Shown here: positions 31,699-39,462 of the stretch, piece after piece
Position numbering within the stretch: the stretch's first letter is position 1
Layout of the letters: every line of letters begins with the position of its first letter
Origin: CAZSNH01 sp052388455
GTDB taxonomy: Bacteria; Pseudomonadota; Alphaproteobacteria; Rhizobiales; Hyphomicrobiaceae
Reading direction: 5' to 3'
Length of the DNA: 51,993 nucleotides
NCBI GenBank assembly: GCA_052388455.1
Contig: JBQTIA010000107.1
Location: 1-51,993 of the forward strand
The notes under the pieces: generated by a model
What the model saw: only the letters and a program-made list of their open reading frames with translations
Databases searched by the model: none
What the model was told of the DNA's origin: nothing
Program-made: the position numbers and the translations under genes

Positions 31699-32558
31699 CC
31701 ACATCGGATAAACGGCTCGACGCCCAGCGCGACGCAGCCTGCGTGCCATTCACGCTCGGTCCGCTGGTCTCAGGGCCACCGTGTTGCACGCCGGAGACCC
31801 TGATCGGCATCGACAACCTTTCGCTGAGCTACGCCGGCAAGCCCGCCTTCCGCGATGTGCGGCTCGACATCTACCGGGGCTGCATCACGGCTCTGATCGG
31901 CCCGTCCGGATGTGGCAAGACGAGCCTGCTGTTCGCCCTCAACCGGCTGAGCGATCTCATCCCCGGCTGCACCATCGACGGCCGCGTGACGATCGAAGGG
32001 CAGGACATCCGCACGCCCGAGGTCGACGTCCAGGCCCTCCGCCGCCGGGTCGGCATGATCTTCCAGCGGCCCAATCCATTCCCGTTGTCGATCCGCCGCA
32101 ATATCGAGATGCCTTTGCGCGAGCATGGCATCACGCGGAGGGACGAACTGGAGTTGCGAATTGAAAAGGCCCTGACCGACGTCGGCCTCTGGGGCGAGGT
32201 GAAGGACCGGCTCGACGGCGCGGCGCTGACGCTTTCGGGCGGACAGCAGCAGCGGCTGTGCATCGCCCGCGCGCTCGCCCTCGAACCTTCCGTGCTGCTG
32301 ATGGACGAGCCGTGCAGCGCTCTCGATCCGCTCTCCTCTGCGACCGTCGAGGACATGATCCAGAGCCTTCGCGGCCGCTACACGGTCGTCATCGTGACGC
32401 ACAACCTCGCGCAGGCCCGCCGCATTGCGAACTACGCGGCCTTTTTCTGGGTCAAGGACCGTGCGGGAATGCTGATCGAATTCGGTCAATGCAAGCGCCT
32501 CTTCGAAACACCCCACGACGACCTGACCGCCGCCTATCTCAACGGCACAAGGGGCTAG
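31695..32558 (+). CDS. pstB: Phosphate ABC transporter ATP-binding protein
   Basis: A 287-residue ABC ATPase that powers PstCA. Walker A is GPSGCGKTS (about 73-81), the signature LSGGQQQRLCIARAL (about 180-194), Walker B LLMDEPCSALDP, and the switch His in VIVTHNLAQARR. The N-terminus is about 30 residues longer than the core fold needs. The start overlaps the pstA stop as ATGA. No phoU or phoB follows, so regulation by PhoU, if present, comes from elsewhere in the genome. Confidence 0.92.
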   Translation: MTTSDKRLDAQRDAACVPFTLGPLVSGPPCCTPETLIGIDNLSLSYAGKPAFRDVRLDIYRGCITALIGPSGCGKTSLLFALNRLSDLIPGCTIDGRVTIEGQDIRTPEVDVQALRRRVGMIFQRPNPFPLSIRRNIEMPLREHGITRRDELELRIEKALTDVGLWGEVKDRLDGAALTLSGGQQQRLCIARALALEPSVLLMDEPCSALDPLSSATVEDMIQSLRGRYTVVIVTHNLAQARRIANYAAFFWVKDRAGMLIEFGQCKRLFETPHDDLTAAYLNGTRG

Positions 32559-32595
32559 ATGGACTTTGCAGGCGGAGGAAGCGGCTTTATCCCCC

Positions 32596-32623
32596 GATTG
32601 TCGATTGTCGATTGTCGATTGTC
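32596..32623. repeat. Heptanucleotide tandem repeat, GATTGTC x4
   Basis: Four exact head-to-tail copies of GATTGTC, 38 bases after the pstB stop. A partial fifth unit (CATTGTC) lies about ten bases downstream. It has no hairpin symmetry and lies outside any gene. Confidence 0.9.
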
Positions 32624-32681
32624 AGGCGCTCATTGTCCCGTCGGGTTTAATTCAGGCACACGGCGTCGAACCGGGCCGAAA

Positions 32682-32709
32682 TCGGATCGCATTCCGACGC
32701 TGTTTTTTT
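32682..32709 (+). terminator. Possible terminator after pstB
   Basis: A short stem TCGGA/TCCGA with a six-base loop is followed five bases later by seven T residues. The stem is weak, but the T-run is the longest in the area and lies between pstB and dusA. Confidence 0.35.
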
Positions 32710-32834
32710 CCGCCGCCGCAGGGTAGGGAATGGGGTGCCGGCCGAAGACCCGTCGACCTGACACTCGGCACGATCTGGTCGATGCATTTGCCTACGCTTG
32801 GCAGCCCCGACTGACACACCTCTCTACAGATCAA

Positions 32835-33857
32835 ATGAACCCCTCACACCACAAGTTCTGCGTCGCCCCCATGATGGATTGGACGGATCGGCATTGCCGG
32901 TTCTTTCATCGCATCCTTACGCGGCGGGCGCGGCTCTATACCGAGATGGTGACGGTGGACGCGGTGCTCTACGGCAAGCGGCAGCAGTTGCTGGCGATGT
33001 CGCGCGCCGAGCAGCCTGTGGCGCTTCAACTCGGCGGATCGGACGCGGCGAAGCTCGCCGAAGCGGCGGCGATCGGGGAGGCTTTCGGCTATGACGAAAT
33101 CAATCTCAACGTCGGCTGCCCGTCGGACCGCGTGCAGGAGGGACGCTTCGGAGCCTGCCTGATGGCGGAGCCGGAAACAGTGGCGGCATGCGTTCGGGCC
33201 ATGCAGCAGGCGGTCGCAGTGCCCGTCACCGTCAAGTGCCGCATCGGCATCGACGACCAGGATGCGGAGGCCGACTTCCAGCGCTTCGCCGACACGGTGG
33301 CCGACGCGGGGTGCTCGACCATCATCGTGCACGCGCGCAAGGCGTGGCTCTCGGGCCTGTCTCCGAAGGAGAACCGCGAGATCCCGCCGCTCGACTATGC
33401 GCGCGTCTACCGTCTCAAGGCGGCGCGGCCGGAGCTCACCATCGTGATCAACGGCGGCATCGCGACGCTCGATGCGTGCGAAAGCCACCTCAACCACGTC
33501 GACGGCGTGATGCTGGGCCGCGCGGCGTATCACGAGCCCTATCTGCTGGCCGAGGTCGACCGGCGCTTCTTCTCCAGCTCCGCGCCGCAGGTCTCGCGCC
33601 GCGAGGCGATCGAGCGATTGATTCCCTGCGTCGCGGACCACCTTGCACGGGGGGGCAAGTTGAACAACATCACCCGGCACCTGCTCGGACTCTATCACGG
33701 CCAGCCGCGCGGACGGCTGTTCCGCCGCATTCTCGGCGAGGGCGCGGTGAAGCCGGGCGCGGGCATCGACGTGCTGCGGGATGCATTGGCGGCGGTGGAA
33801 GGGGGCACCCGACCGCTTTCGGCTTCGAGAGCCGCGGCGGACAGCGTGGCTCTATGA
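32835..33857 (+). CDS. dusA: tRNA-dihydrouridine(20/20a) synthase
   Basis: An FMN enzyme that reduces uridine 20/20a in tRNA D-loops. The 340-residue protein starts MNPSHHKFCVAPMMDWTDRHCRFFHR, the DusA-type active-site entry. The substrate and flavin blocks are INLNVGCPSDRVQEGRFGACLM (with the catalytic Cys), VTVKCRIGID, IIVHARKAWLSGLSPKENREIPPLDY and VMLGRAAYHEPY. The KAWLSGLSPKENR block separates it from DusB. The longer frame from 32730 is not family-like. The stop overlaps the TauE/SafE gene as ATGA. Confidence 0.95.
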   Translation: MNPSHHKFCVAPMMDWTDRHCRFFHRILTRRARLYTEMVTVDAVLYGKRQQLLAMSRAEQPVALQLGGSDAAKLAEAAAIGEAFGYDEINLNVGCPSDRVQEGRFGACLMAEPETVAACVRAMQQAVAVPVTVKCRIGIDDQDAEADFQRFADTVADAGCSTIIVHARKAWLSGLSPKENREIPPLDYARVYRLKAARPELTIVINGGIATLDACESHLNHVDGVMLGRAAYHEPYLLAEVDRRFFSSSAPQVSRREAIERLIPCVADHLARGGKLNNITRHLLGLYHGQPRGRLFRRILGEGAVKPGAGIDVLRDALAAVEGGTRPLSASRAAADSVAL

Positions 33858-34681
33858 CTGAATTGGGTATCGCGTCCCCGACTACGCTCGTGCTCGCGCT
33901 TGCGGCGGCGGGCCTGGTCACCGGCTTTCTCGCCGGACTGCTCGGCGTCGGCGGCGGCGCGATCCTTGTGCCTGTGCTCTACGAGGTGTTCCGGCTGACC
34001 GGGGTCGAGGAGAGCGTGCGGATGCACATGGTGCTCGGCACGTCGCTGGCGGTCATCGTGCCGACGTCGCTGCGATCCGCGGCGGGACACCACGCGAAGG
34101 GAGCCATCGATGCGGGCACCGTGCGGCGGCTCGCGCCATGGGTTGCGCTGGGCGTCGGAGCGGGCGTGCTGCTGGCGAGCGCGGCCAGTGCCGCCATTCT
34201 CAAGGGGGTCTGGGTGGTGGCCGGAAGCCTGATGGCGGTCAAGATGATCGCTGGCCGCGACGACTGGCGGCTCGGCGCCGCGCTGCCGGCCAGCCGGGGC
34301 GTCGAAGTCGCCGCCTTCGCCATCGGCATCGTCTCGGCGCTGCTCAGCATCGGCGGCGGCATGTTCGTCGTCTCGCTGCTGACGCTTTACGCCATGCCGA
34401 TCCACGCGGCGGTGGCCACGTCGTCGGCGTTCGGGCCGGTCATCTCCATACCCGGAATGCTGGGGTTCGTCTGGGCAGGCTGGGAGGCGGCTGGGCGGCC
34501 GGCGTACTCGCTCGGCTACGTCAACCTTCTGGCCGCCGCGCTGATCATTCCGACCAGCCTCCTGGCCGTGCCGTTCGGCGTCCGCGTGGCGCACGCCATC
34601 CCGAAGCGGAGTCTGGAACTCGCGTTCGGCATTTTTCTCGCGATCGTTGCGCTGCGCTTCCTGGCGAGCCTGATCGGATAG
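33854..34681 (+). CDS. TauE/SafE family permease
   Basis: A 275-residue membrane protein with about eight segments in two related halves. Each half starts with the family motif: GFLAGLLGVGGGAILVPVLY near the N-terminus and GIVSALLSIGGGMFVVSLL near residue 160. Members export sulfite, sulfoacetate or related anions; the substrate here is unknown. It overlaps dusA by four bases (ATGA) and is likely translated with it, although the two functions are unrelated. Confidence 0.88.
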   Translation: MTELGIASPTTLVLALAAAGLVTGFLAGLLGVGGGAILVPVLYEVFRLTGVEESVRMHMVLGTSLAVIVPTSLRSAAGHHAKGAIDAGTVRRLAPWVALGVGAGVLLASAASAAILKGVWVVAGSLMAVKMIAGRDDWRLGAALPASRGVEVAAFAIGIVSALLSIGGGMFVVSLLTLYAMPIHAAVATSSAFGPVISIPGMLGFVWAGWEAAGRPAYSLGYVNLLAAALIIPTSLLAVPFGVRVAHAIPKRSLELAFGIFLAIVALRFLASLIG

Positions 34682-34751
34682 ACCTTGGTCTCGTCGGAGA
34701 TCGCCGATGACCGGAACCGATCGAACGATACTGCCGGAAGCGGGGCCGTGG

Positions 34752-35567
34752 TTACGGCGCGATCTTGCCGCGGTTGAAGGCCCGGTCGAGTCCGGCGACC
34801 GTCTCCATTCCCTGGACGCCCGTCAGGATGGCGCCGTCGAGATCGGCCAGCGCAAGGTCGGCATGGCTCAGGTCGGCGCCGGAAAGATCTGCGTGGGCAA
34901 GGTCGGCCTGGCGAAGACTGACGCGCGACAGGTTCGCGCCACGAAGGTCGGCGAAGCGGAAGCTGACATGGCTGAGATCGGCGCCGGACAGATTGGCCCC
35001 CGCGAGCTTGGCCGAGACCATCTCCGTCCGCCACAGGTGCTCGATGAAGCCGCTGTGATTGAAGGGCGCGAGGCGGGCGTTGCTGAGATTGGCGCCGCGG
35101 AAATCTGCGAAATTGAAACGGCCGAAAATCTTGGCGCCCGAGAGATCGGCACCGGCGAAGCTCATCGCCTCGGCGGGTGAGCCCTCCAGGGTCGAGAACG
35201 TCGTCGGCCGCAGGATCGACGCGCCCGCGAGCTTCGTGCCGACGAAGCGTGCGCCGACCGTGATGGCGCGATCGAGCTGTGCGCCGCTGAGATCGGCGTG
35301 CGAGAGATCGGCTCCCGTCAGGTCGCTGCCGAAGAGGTCTGCGCGGTCGAGGCGGGCCCGCTTGAAGTCGAGGCCGGCGAGATCGAGATCGCGGAGGCAC
35401 TGCGCTGTGAGGTCGAGGGGCTGCTCAGCGGTGGCCGCGAACAGACGCTCGGTCACCTCGCGGGCGCTGAGGTCGGCGGCGCGAAGCGGACTGGCGAGCC
35501 CCACTCCGACCGTGAGGACTGCAGCGGCGACGAGAGCGGCGGACGAGCGGCGGTAAGGTGGGATCAT
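34752..35567 (-). CDS. Exported pentapeptide-repeat protein
   Basis: A 271-residue protein with a signal peptide (about 8-33, SSAALVAAAVLTVGVGLASPLRAAD) followed by many pentapeptide repeats of the A(D/N)LXX type (for example ADLFGSDLTGADLSHADLSGA). These fold as a right-handed beta-helix. Two repeat blocks (about 75-110 and 195-255) flank a less regular part with FNFADFRGANLSNARL. A role is not known. Cytoplasmic members can mimic DNA and block gyrase, but this one is exported, so that is unlikely. The start at 35567 is preferred over 35600 because it places the signal first. It follows the CinA-type gene. Confidence 0.82.
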   Translation of the reverse strand: MIPPYRRSSAALVAAAVLTVGVGLASPLRAADLSAREVTERLFAATAEQPLDLTAQCLRDLDLAGLDFKRARLDRADLFGSDLTGADLSHADLSGAQLDRAITVGARFVGTKLAGASILRPTTFSTLEGSPAEAMSFAGADLSGAKIFGRFNFADFRGANLSNARLAPFNHSGFIEHLWRTEMVSAKLAGANLSGADLSHVSFRFADLRGANLSRVSLRQADLAHADLSGADLSHADLALADLDGAILTGVQGMETVAGLDRAFNRGKIAP

Positions 35568-35603
35568 GCGTCGTACCCTGTCGTACCCTCTGGCCTTCAA
35601 CAG

Positions 35604-36107
35604 CTACGAAATGGGACACGTGAGGGTTTCGAGCGCAAGAGTCATGGCGTCACGCGCGGCGGCCATGCGGATGTCCTCGCGCGACAACGGTCCATAGCGG
35701 CGTTCGAGTTGGAGGGTGGGACCGAGGCGACGGGCGGCCGCGACGTGGACGAGCCCGACGGGCTTCGCGGGCGTGCCGCCGTCGGGACCGGCGATGCCGG
35801 TGACCGCAAGGGCCAATCCGGCGGCGGAATGGCGGAGCGCGCCGGCGGTCATGGCTTCCGCCACCTCTCGGCTGACCGCGCCATACCGCGAGATGACAGA
35901 GCCTTCGACCCCCAGCGCTTCCGACTTCGAGAGGTTCGAGTAGGTGACGAAACCGCGCTCGAACACCACGGAAGCGCCCGGCAGCGACGTAAGGGCCGAC
36001 GCGATCAGCCCGCCCGTGCAGCTTTCCGCCGTGACGAGCGTGATGCCACGCTCGCCGAGCGCGCGCGTCAGTTGCAGGGCGACGGGTTTCAACGGCGACA
36101 AGTCCAT
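35604..36107 (-). CDS. CinA C-terminal domain protein (nicotinamide-nucleotide amidase, PncC type)
   Basis: A 167-residue protein made of the PncC domain only. It hydrolyses the amide of nicotinamide mononucleotide in NAD recycling, by family knowledge. Signature blocks are LVTAESCTGGLIASALTSLPGAS, with the catalytic Ser-Cys-Thr region, FVTYSNLSKSEALGV, YGAVSREVAEAMTAGAL and AVTGIAGPDGGTPAKPVGLVHVA. The N-terminal MoCF-like domain of full-length CinA is absent, as in many proteobacteria. Confidence 0.92.
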   Translation of the reverse strand: MDLSPLKPVALQLTRALGERGITLVTAESCTGGLIASALTSLPGASVVFERGFVTYSNLSKSEALGVEGSVISRYGAVSREVAEAMTAGALRHSAAGLALAVTGIAGPDGGTPAKPVGLVHVAAARRLGPTLQLERRYGPLSREDIRMAAARDAMTLALETLTCPIS

Positions 36108-36464
36108 GGCGTCACAAATCTCCGGCAGATGTGCCGACGCTATAGGACCTCTGGAATTTGAGAAGGGGCTGATGTGCCGATGCGAGCAAGCGGGAATTGC
36201 GCAATCAAACTGCGCTGGTCTTCACCAAGTAAGCACCTCTCTCCTCCATGCTTTCCTGAGGCGGATCGTCGCGTGAAGGACGCGGCGTCCGGGAAGCGTG
36301 GGAAATAGGCGCGCGGCGATCGGGGGTTCAGCGCCAGAGCCGCCCGTAAGAGGCCTGACTATTGTCGGCTCCGCCGAAATTTGCTCTGGCCCCGCCTGCT
36401 CGGACTCAAAGGCCCCCGAGCAGCGAGGCGACGGCAGCAATTGGACCAAGTAGCCGGTGTCGGC
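36108..36464. other. 357-base gap between CinA-type and MarR genes
   Basis: No credible gene was found; a 75-residue minus-strand frame (36222-36449) has no recognisable features. GATGTGCCGA occurs twice about 44 bases apart near the left end. A hairpin CTGCTCGG/CCGAGCAG (36396-36423) lies near the right end, past the MarR stop, and may help end MarR transcription, but no T-run is seen. Confidence 0.4.
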
Positions 36465-36965
36465 TCAGACGGCGGCGAGCTTCTCTGCCTGACGCAGAAG
36501 GCTGTCGAGGGTGCCGCGGCTTTCGGGTCCCATGACGGCGATGGTCCGGCTCTGGGCGCCCTGCCAGACCGGATACGCCTCGCGCAGCACCGACTGGCCC
36601 TTGCTCGTCAGGTGAAGACCGCGGCCGCGCCGGCCGGCGGGCGGGTCCATGATGATGTGGCCGAGCGCCAGGAGGCGCTTCAGGTTTCGCGACAGCGTCG
36701 ACTTCTCGATGTCCAGCTCGGTGCCGATCTCGACCGCCGTAATCCCGTCGCGCGAGGCGAGCTGGGCCAGCAGAGTGTACTGGCTGGCGGTAATGCCGAG
36801 GTGGCGGAGAGCATCATCGTAGATGCGGGTAATGATGCGGGAGAGCTGCCGGACCCGGGTGGCGAGGCAGCCGGCCGACGTCGCCTCGGCGATATCCAGC
36901 ATGGGATGACTGTCCTTCGGCGCCGCGTCCCGCGTCGCGCGCTCGAGCGTGTGCGTGATGGTCAT
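36465..36965 (-). CDS. MarR family transcriptional regulator
   Basis: A 166-residue winged-helix regulator. The DNA-binding domain covers about 55-125: LGITASQYTLLAQLASRDGITAVEIGTELDIEKSTLSRNLKRLLALGHI, then the wing DPPAGRRGRGLHLTSKGQSVL. The Ser-Thr-Leu-Ser-Arg stretch is the recognition helix. The region just upstream holds TTGGTCATACAA, a loose inverted repeat that could be an autoregulatory site. No target gene is adjacent in the same orientation; ispDF ends 106 bases upstream. Confidence 0.88.
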   Translation of the reverse strand: MTITHTLERATRDAAPKDSHPMLDIAEATSAGCLATRVRQLSRIITRIYDDALRHLGITASQYTLLAQLASRDGITAVEIGTELDIEKSTLSRNLKRLLALGHIIMDPPAGRRGRGLHLTSKGQSVLREAYPVWQGAQSRTIAVMGPESRGTLDSLLRQAEKLAAV

Positions 36966-37071
36966 GATCTGCCCCGCTGCAATTTTTGGTCATACAACTG
37001 CATCTGGTTTCCCTGATGCCGCGATTCTCGGCACGGGGTCAACGCGAGGCCATGCAACTCGAAATCCTGGT

Positions 37072-38304
37072 TTATTGCGTCGCTGTTGGGCAGGCGAGGA
37101 GAAGGGTGGCTGTCGCCATGGCGGCGATGCCCTCGCGGCGGCCGGTGAAGCCGAGCCCCTCGGTCGTCGTCGCCTTAACGCCGACCCGGTCGACGCTAAT
37201 GCCCAGAATTTCGGCAATTGCGGCACGCATGGCGTCGCGGTGGGGGCCGACTCGGGGCGCCTCGCAGAGCAGCGTCACGTCGACGTTGGTGACGGTGCCG
37301 CTTCGGCCCGCCACGCGGCGCGCGGCATCCTCGAGAAAAACGCGCGAGGCGGCTCCCTTCCAGCGGGGCTCGCTCGGTGGGAAGTGCTGCCCGATGTCGC
37401 CGTCCCCCAGCGCGCCGAGGATGGCGTCGGTGAGGGCGTGCAGCGCCACATCGGCATCAGAGTGACCTTCGAGCGTGTGGGAGTGAGGGATGCGGACACC
37501 GCACAGCCAGACATGATCGCCGGGCGCGAAGCGGTGGACGTCGAAACCCGAGCCCGTCCGCACCTCGCTGCTGGACATATCGAGTTCTTTCGCGGCCCGC
37601 ACCATGTCGGCCTCCGTGGTCAGCTTGAAATTCCGCTCTGCACCCATCACCAGCGCGACGGGCAGTCCGGCCCATTCGGCAATCTCCGCGTCGTCGGTAA
37701 AAACGGACCGTCCGGCTGAGGCGGCGCGGCGATGGGCGTCGAGGATCGGTGCGAAATGGAAGCCCTGCGGGGTCTGCGCCCGCCACAGGTTCTCGCGGCT
37801 GGGCGTGGCTTCGACGAGCGCCGCACCGGGGCCTGCGCGCTTCAGCGTATCGACGACAGGGATGGCCGCGATGGCGGCCGGAGCTGTCCGCAGCGCCTCC
37901 AGAATGCGCTGGACGGTTGCCTCATCGATGAGCGGTCGGGCGGCGTCGTGAACGAGCACCGCGTCGGGCGGGGCCGCTGCCAGCGCCTCGAGCCCGAGCC
38001 GCACGCTCTCCTGGCGGGTGGCGCCGCCGACGATAGGCTCCCCGAGCCGGGCATCCGTGATCGCTCGTGTGGCGCGGCGATATTCCTCCAGGTCGGCGGC
38101 GCCGATGACCACTCTCACGGTGTCGACGTCCGAAACCGAAAGCAGCGCCTCGATGCAGTGTCGAAGCACGGGCTTGCCGACGAGGTCGCGATACTGCTTG
38201 GGACGGTCGCCGCCGAAGCGGCTTCCACGGCCGGCGGCGACGATCAGCACGGTCGATTTCAAGGCAACCTCGGGACAGCGTTGGACGTCGGTTGGCGGCA
38301 GCAT
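37072..38304 (-). CDS. ispDF: Bifunctional IspD/IspF enzyme of isoprenoid synthesis
   Basis: A fused enzyme for two steps of the MEP pathway. Residues about 15-245 form IspD (2-C-methyl-D-erythritol 4-phosphate cytidylyltransferase): VLIVAAGRGSRFGGDRPKQY, LVHDAARPLID and RAQTPQGF. Residues about 250-405 form IspF (2,4-cyclodiphosphate synthase): GSGFDVHRFAPG with its metal-binding Asp and His, HSDADVALHALTDAILGA, DIGQHFPPSEPRWKGA and KATTTEGLGFTGRREGIAA. The fusion is common in alphaproteobacteria. The first 15 residues are not conserved, so a TTG at 38259 may be the true start. It is divergent from dusB. Confidence 0.95.
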   Translation of the reverse strand: MLPPTDVQRCPEVALKSTVLIVAAGRGSRFGGDRPKQYRDLVGKPVLRHCIEALLSVSDVDTVRVVIGAADLEEYRRATRAITDARLGEPIVGGATRQESVRLGLEALAAAPPDAVLVHDAARPLIDEATVQRILEALRTAPAAIAAIPVVDTLKRAGPGAALVEATPSRENLWRAQTPQGFHFAPILDAHRRAASAGRSVFTDDAEIAEWAGLPVALVMGAERNFKLTTEADMVRAAKELDMSSSEVRTGSGFDVHRFAPGDHVWLCGVRIPHSHTLEGHSDADVALHALTDAILGALGDGDIGQHFPPSEPRWKGAASRVFLEDAARRVAGRSGTVTNVDVTLLCEAPRVGPHRDAMRAAIAEILGISVDRVGVKATTTEGLGFTGRREGIAAMATATLLLACPTATQ

Positions 38305-38376
38305 TAGGGGGCGAAGAGCCGCAGGGCAAACGCGGGCTGCTTGTTCGCGCTTGCGAAATTTGGAACATTGGGTAAA

Positions 38377-38420
38377 GTGCCTAACAGCAAGGCACCAACG
38401 ATACGTGTCCTAAATTTAGG
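38377..38420. promoter_or_regulatory. AT-rich leader of dusB with two palindromes
   Basis: A hairpin GTGCCT/AGGCAC (38377-38395, loop of seven) and a perfect 12-bp palindrome CCTAAATTTAGG (38409-38420). Both lie in the short AT-rich region between ispDF and dusB, where promoters for both genes are expected. The palindrome is a candidate operator or part of a promoter; no regulator is known. Confidence 0.4.
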
Positions 38421-38448
38421 CAATAAGCTTCAAGCAGAAAGCGCGCGA

Positions 38449-39462
38449 TTGACGTCGGCACTGCAAATCGGTCGGCATCGCCTCCGCAACGGCGCGGTTC
38501 TGGCGCCCATGACAGGAGTGAGCGATCTCCCGTTCCGCACGCTGGCCCACGAGTTGGGAGCCGGCATGGTGGTTTCGGAGATGGTCGCCAGCCGCGAACT
38601 CGTGTCCGAGCGCCCGGATGTCATCCGCAGAGCCGAGGGCGGCGGTCTCGATCCCTTCGTCGTTCAACTGGTCGGCAGCGAGCCGCACTGGATGGCGGAA
38701 GGGGCGCGGATCGCGGAAGCCCGCGGCGCCGACATCATCGACATCAACATGGGCTGCCCCGCGCGCGAGGTGACCGGCCGTGCTTCGGGAAGCGCGCTGA
38801 TGCGCGACCTGGATTTCGCCCTCGTTCTCATCGAGGCGGTGGTCGGCGCGGTCCGCGTGCCCGTCACACTCAAAATGCGGCTCGGCTGGGACCAGCGCTC
38901 GCACAATGCGGCGGAGCTGGCGCGCCTCGCCGAGGCGGCCGGCATCCAGCTCATAACGGTGCATGGGCGGACCCGCTGCCAGTTCTTCAAGGGCCAAGCC
39001 GACTGGACGGCCGTTCGCCACGTCAAGGAAACTGTCAGCATTCCCGTATTGGTCAACGGCGATATCAAGTCGATCGCCGACGCCGGTCGCGCAACGGCTC
39101 TCTCGGGTGCCGACGGCGTGATGATCGGGCGCGGAGCCTACGGCGCGCCGTGGCTGCCGGCGATGATCGCCCGGCATAGGGAAACGGGTGTCGTCCCCGC
39201 TCCGCCGCCGCTTCCCGAGCAGTGTCGTATCGCAAGAGGCCACGTGGAGCAGATGCTGGCGCACTATGGTGCGGTCCTCGGCCTGCGCAACGCGAGGAAG
39301 CACATCGGCTGGTATCTCGCTTCCAGCGGCGCCGAAGAGCGGGTCGTGAAATCCTGGCGCATGAGGCTGTGCACCGACGACGACGCCGGCCGCGTGCTAA
39401 CCGGTCTCGCAGAATTCTACGACGAACAGTCCAGCACCCCGAAGCTGGAGGTGGCGGCATGA
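38449..39462 (+). CDS. dusB: tRNA-dihydrouridine synthase B
   Basis: An FMN-dependent tRNA-dihydrouridine synthase, usually the first gene of the ntrBC operon in proteobacteria. Family blocks are LQIGRHRLRNGAVLAPMTGVSDLPFR, VVQLVGSEPHWMAEGARI, IDINMGCPAREVTGRASGSALM with the catalytic Cys, VTLKMRLGWD, ITVHGRTRCQFFKGQADW and VMIGRGAYGAPWL. The start is uncertain: the conserved part begins just after TTG at 38449, which I chose. GTG at 38377 and TTG at 38341 are in frame but would add non-conserved residues. The stop overlaps ntrB as ATGA. Confidence 0.92.
   Translation: MTSALQIGRHRLRNGAVLAPMTGVSDLPFRTLAHELGAGMVVSEMVASRELVSERPDVIRRAEGGGLDPFVVQLVGSEPHWMAEGARIAEARGADIIDINMGCPAREVTGRASGSALMRDLDFALVLIEAVVGAVRVPVTLKMRLGWDQRSHNAAELARLAEAAGIQLITVHGRTRCQFFKGQADWTAVRHVKETVSIPVLVNGDIKSIADAGRATALSGADGVMIGRGAYGAPWLPAMIARHRETGVVPAPPPLPEQCRIARGHVEQMLAHYGAVLGLRNARKHIGWYLASSGAEERVVKSWRMRLCTDDDAGRVLTGLAEFYDEQSSTPKLEVAA

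Noticed and set aside
32596..32623. CRISPR-like repeat
   Set aside because: The unit is only seven bases with no spacers.
36222..36449. 75-codon minus-strand frame between the MarR and CinA-type genes
   Set aside because: No domain, signal or ribosome-binding site; composition is as expected from noncoding high-GC DNA.
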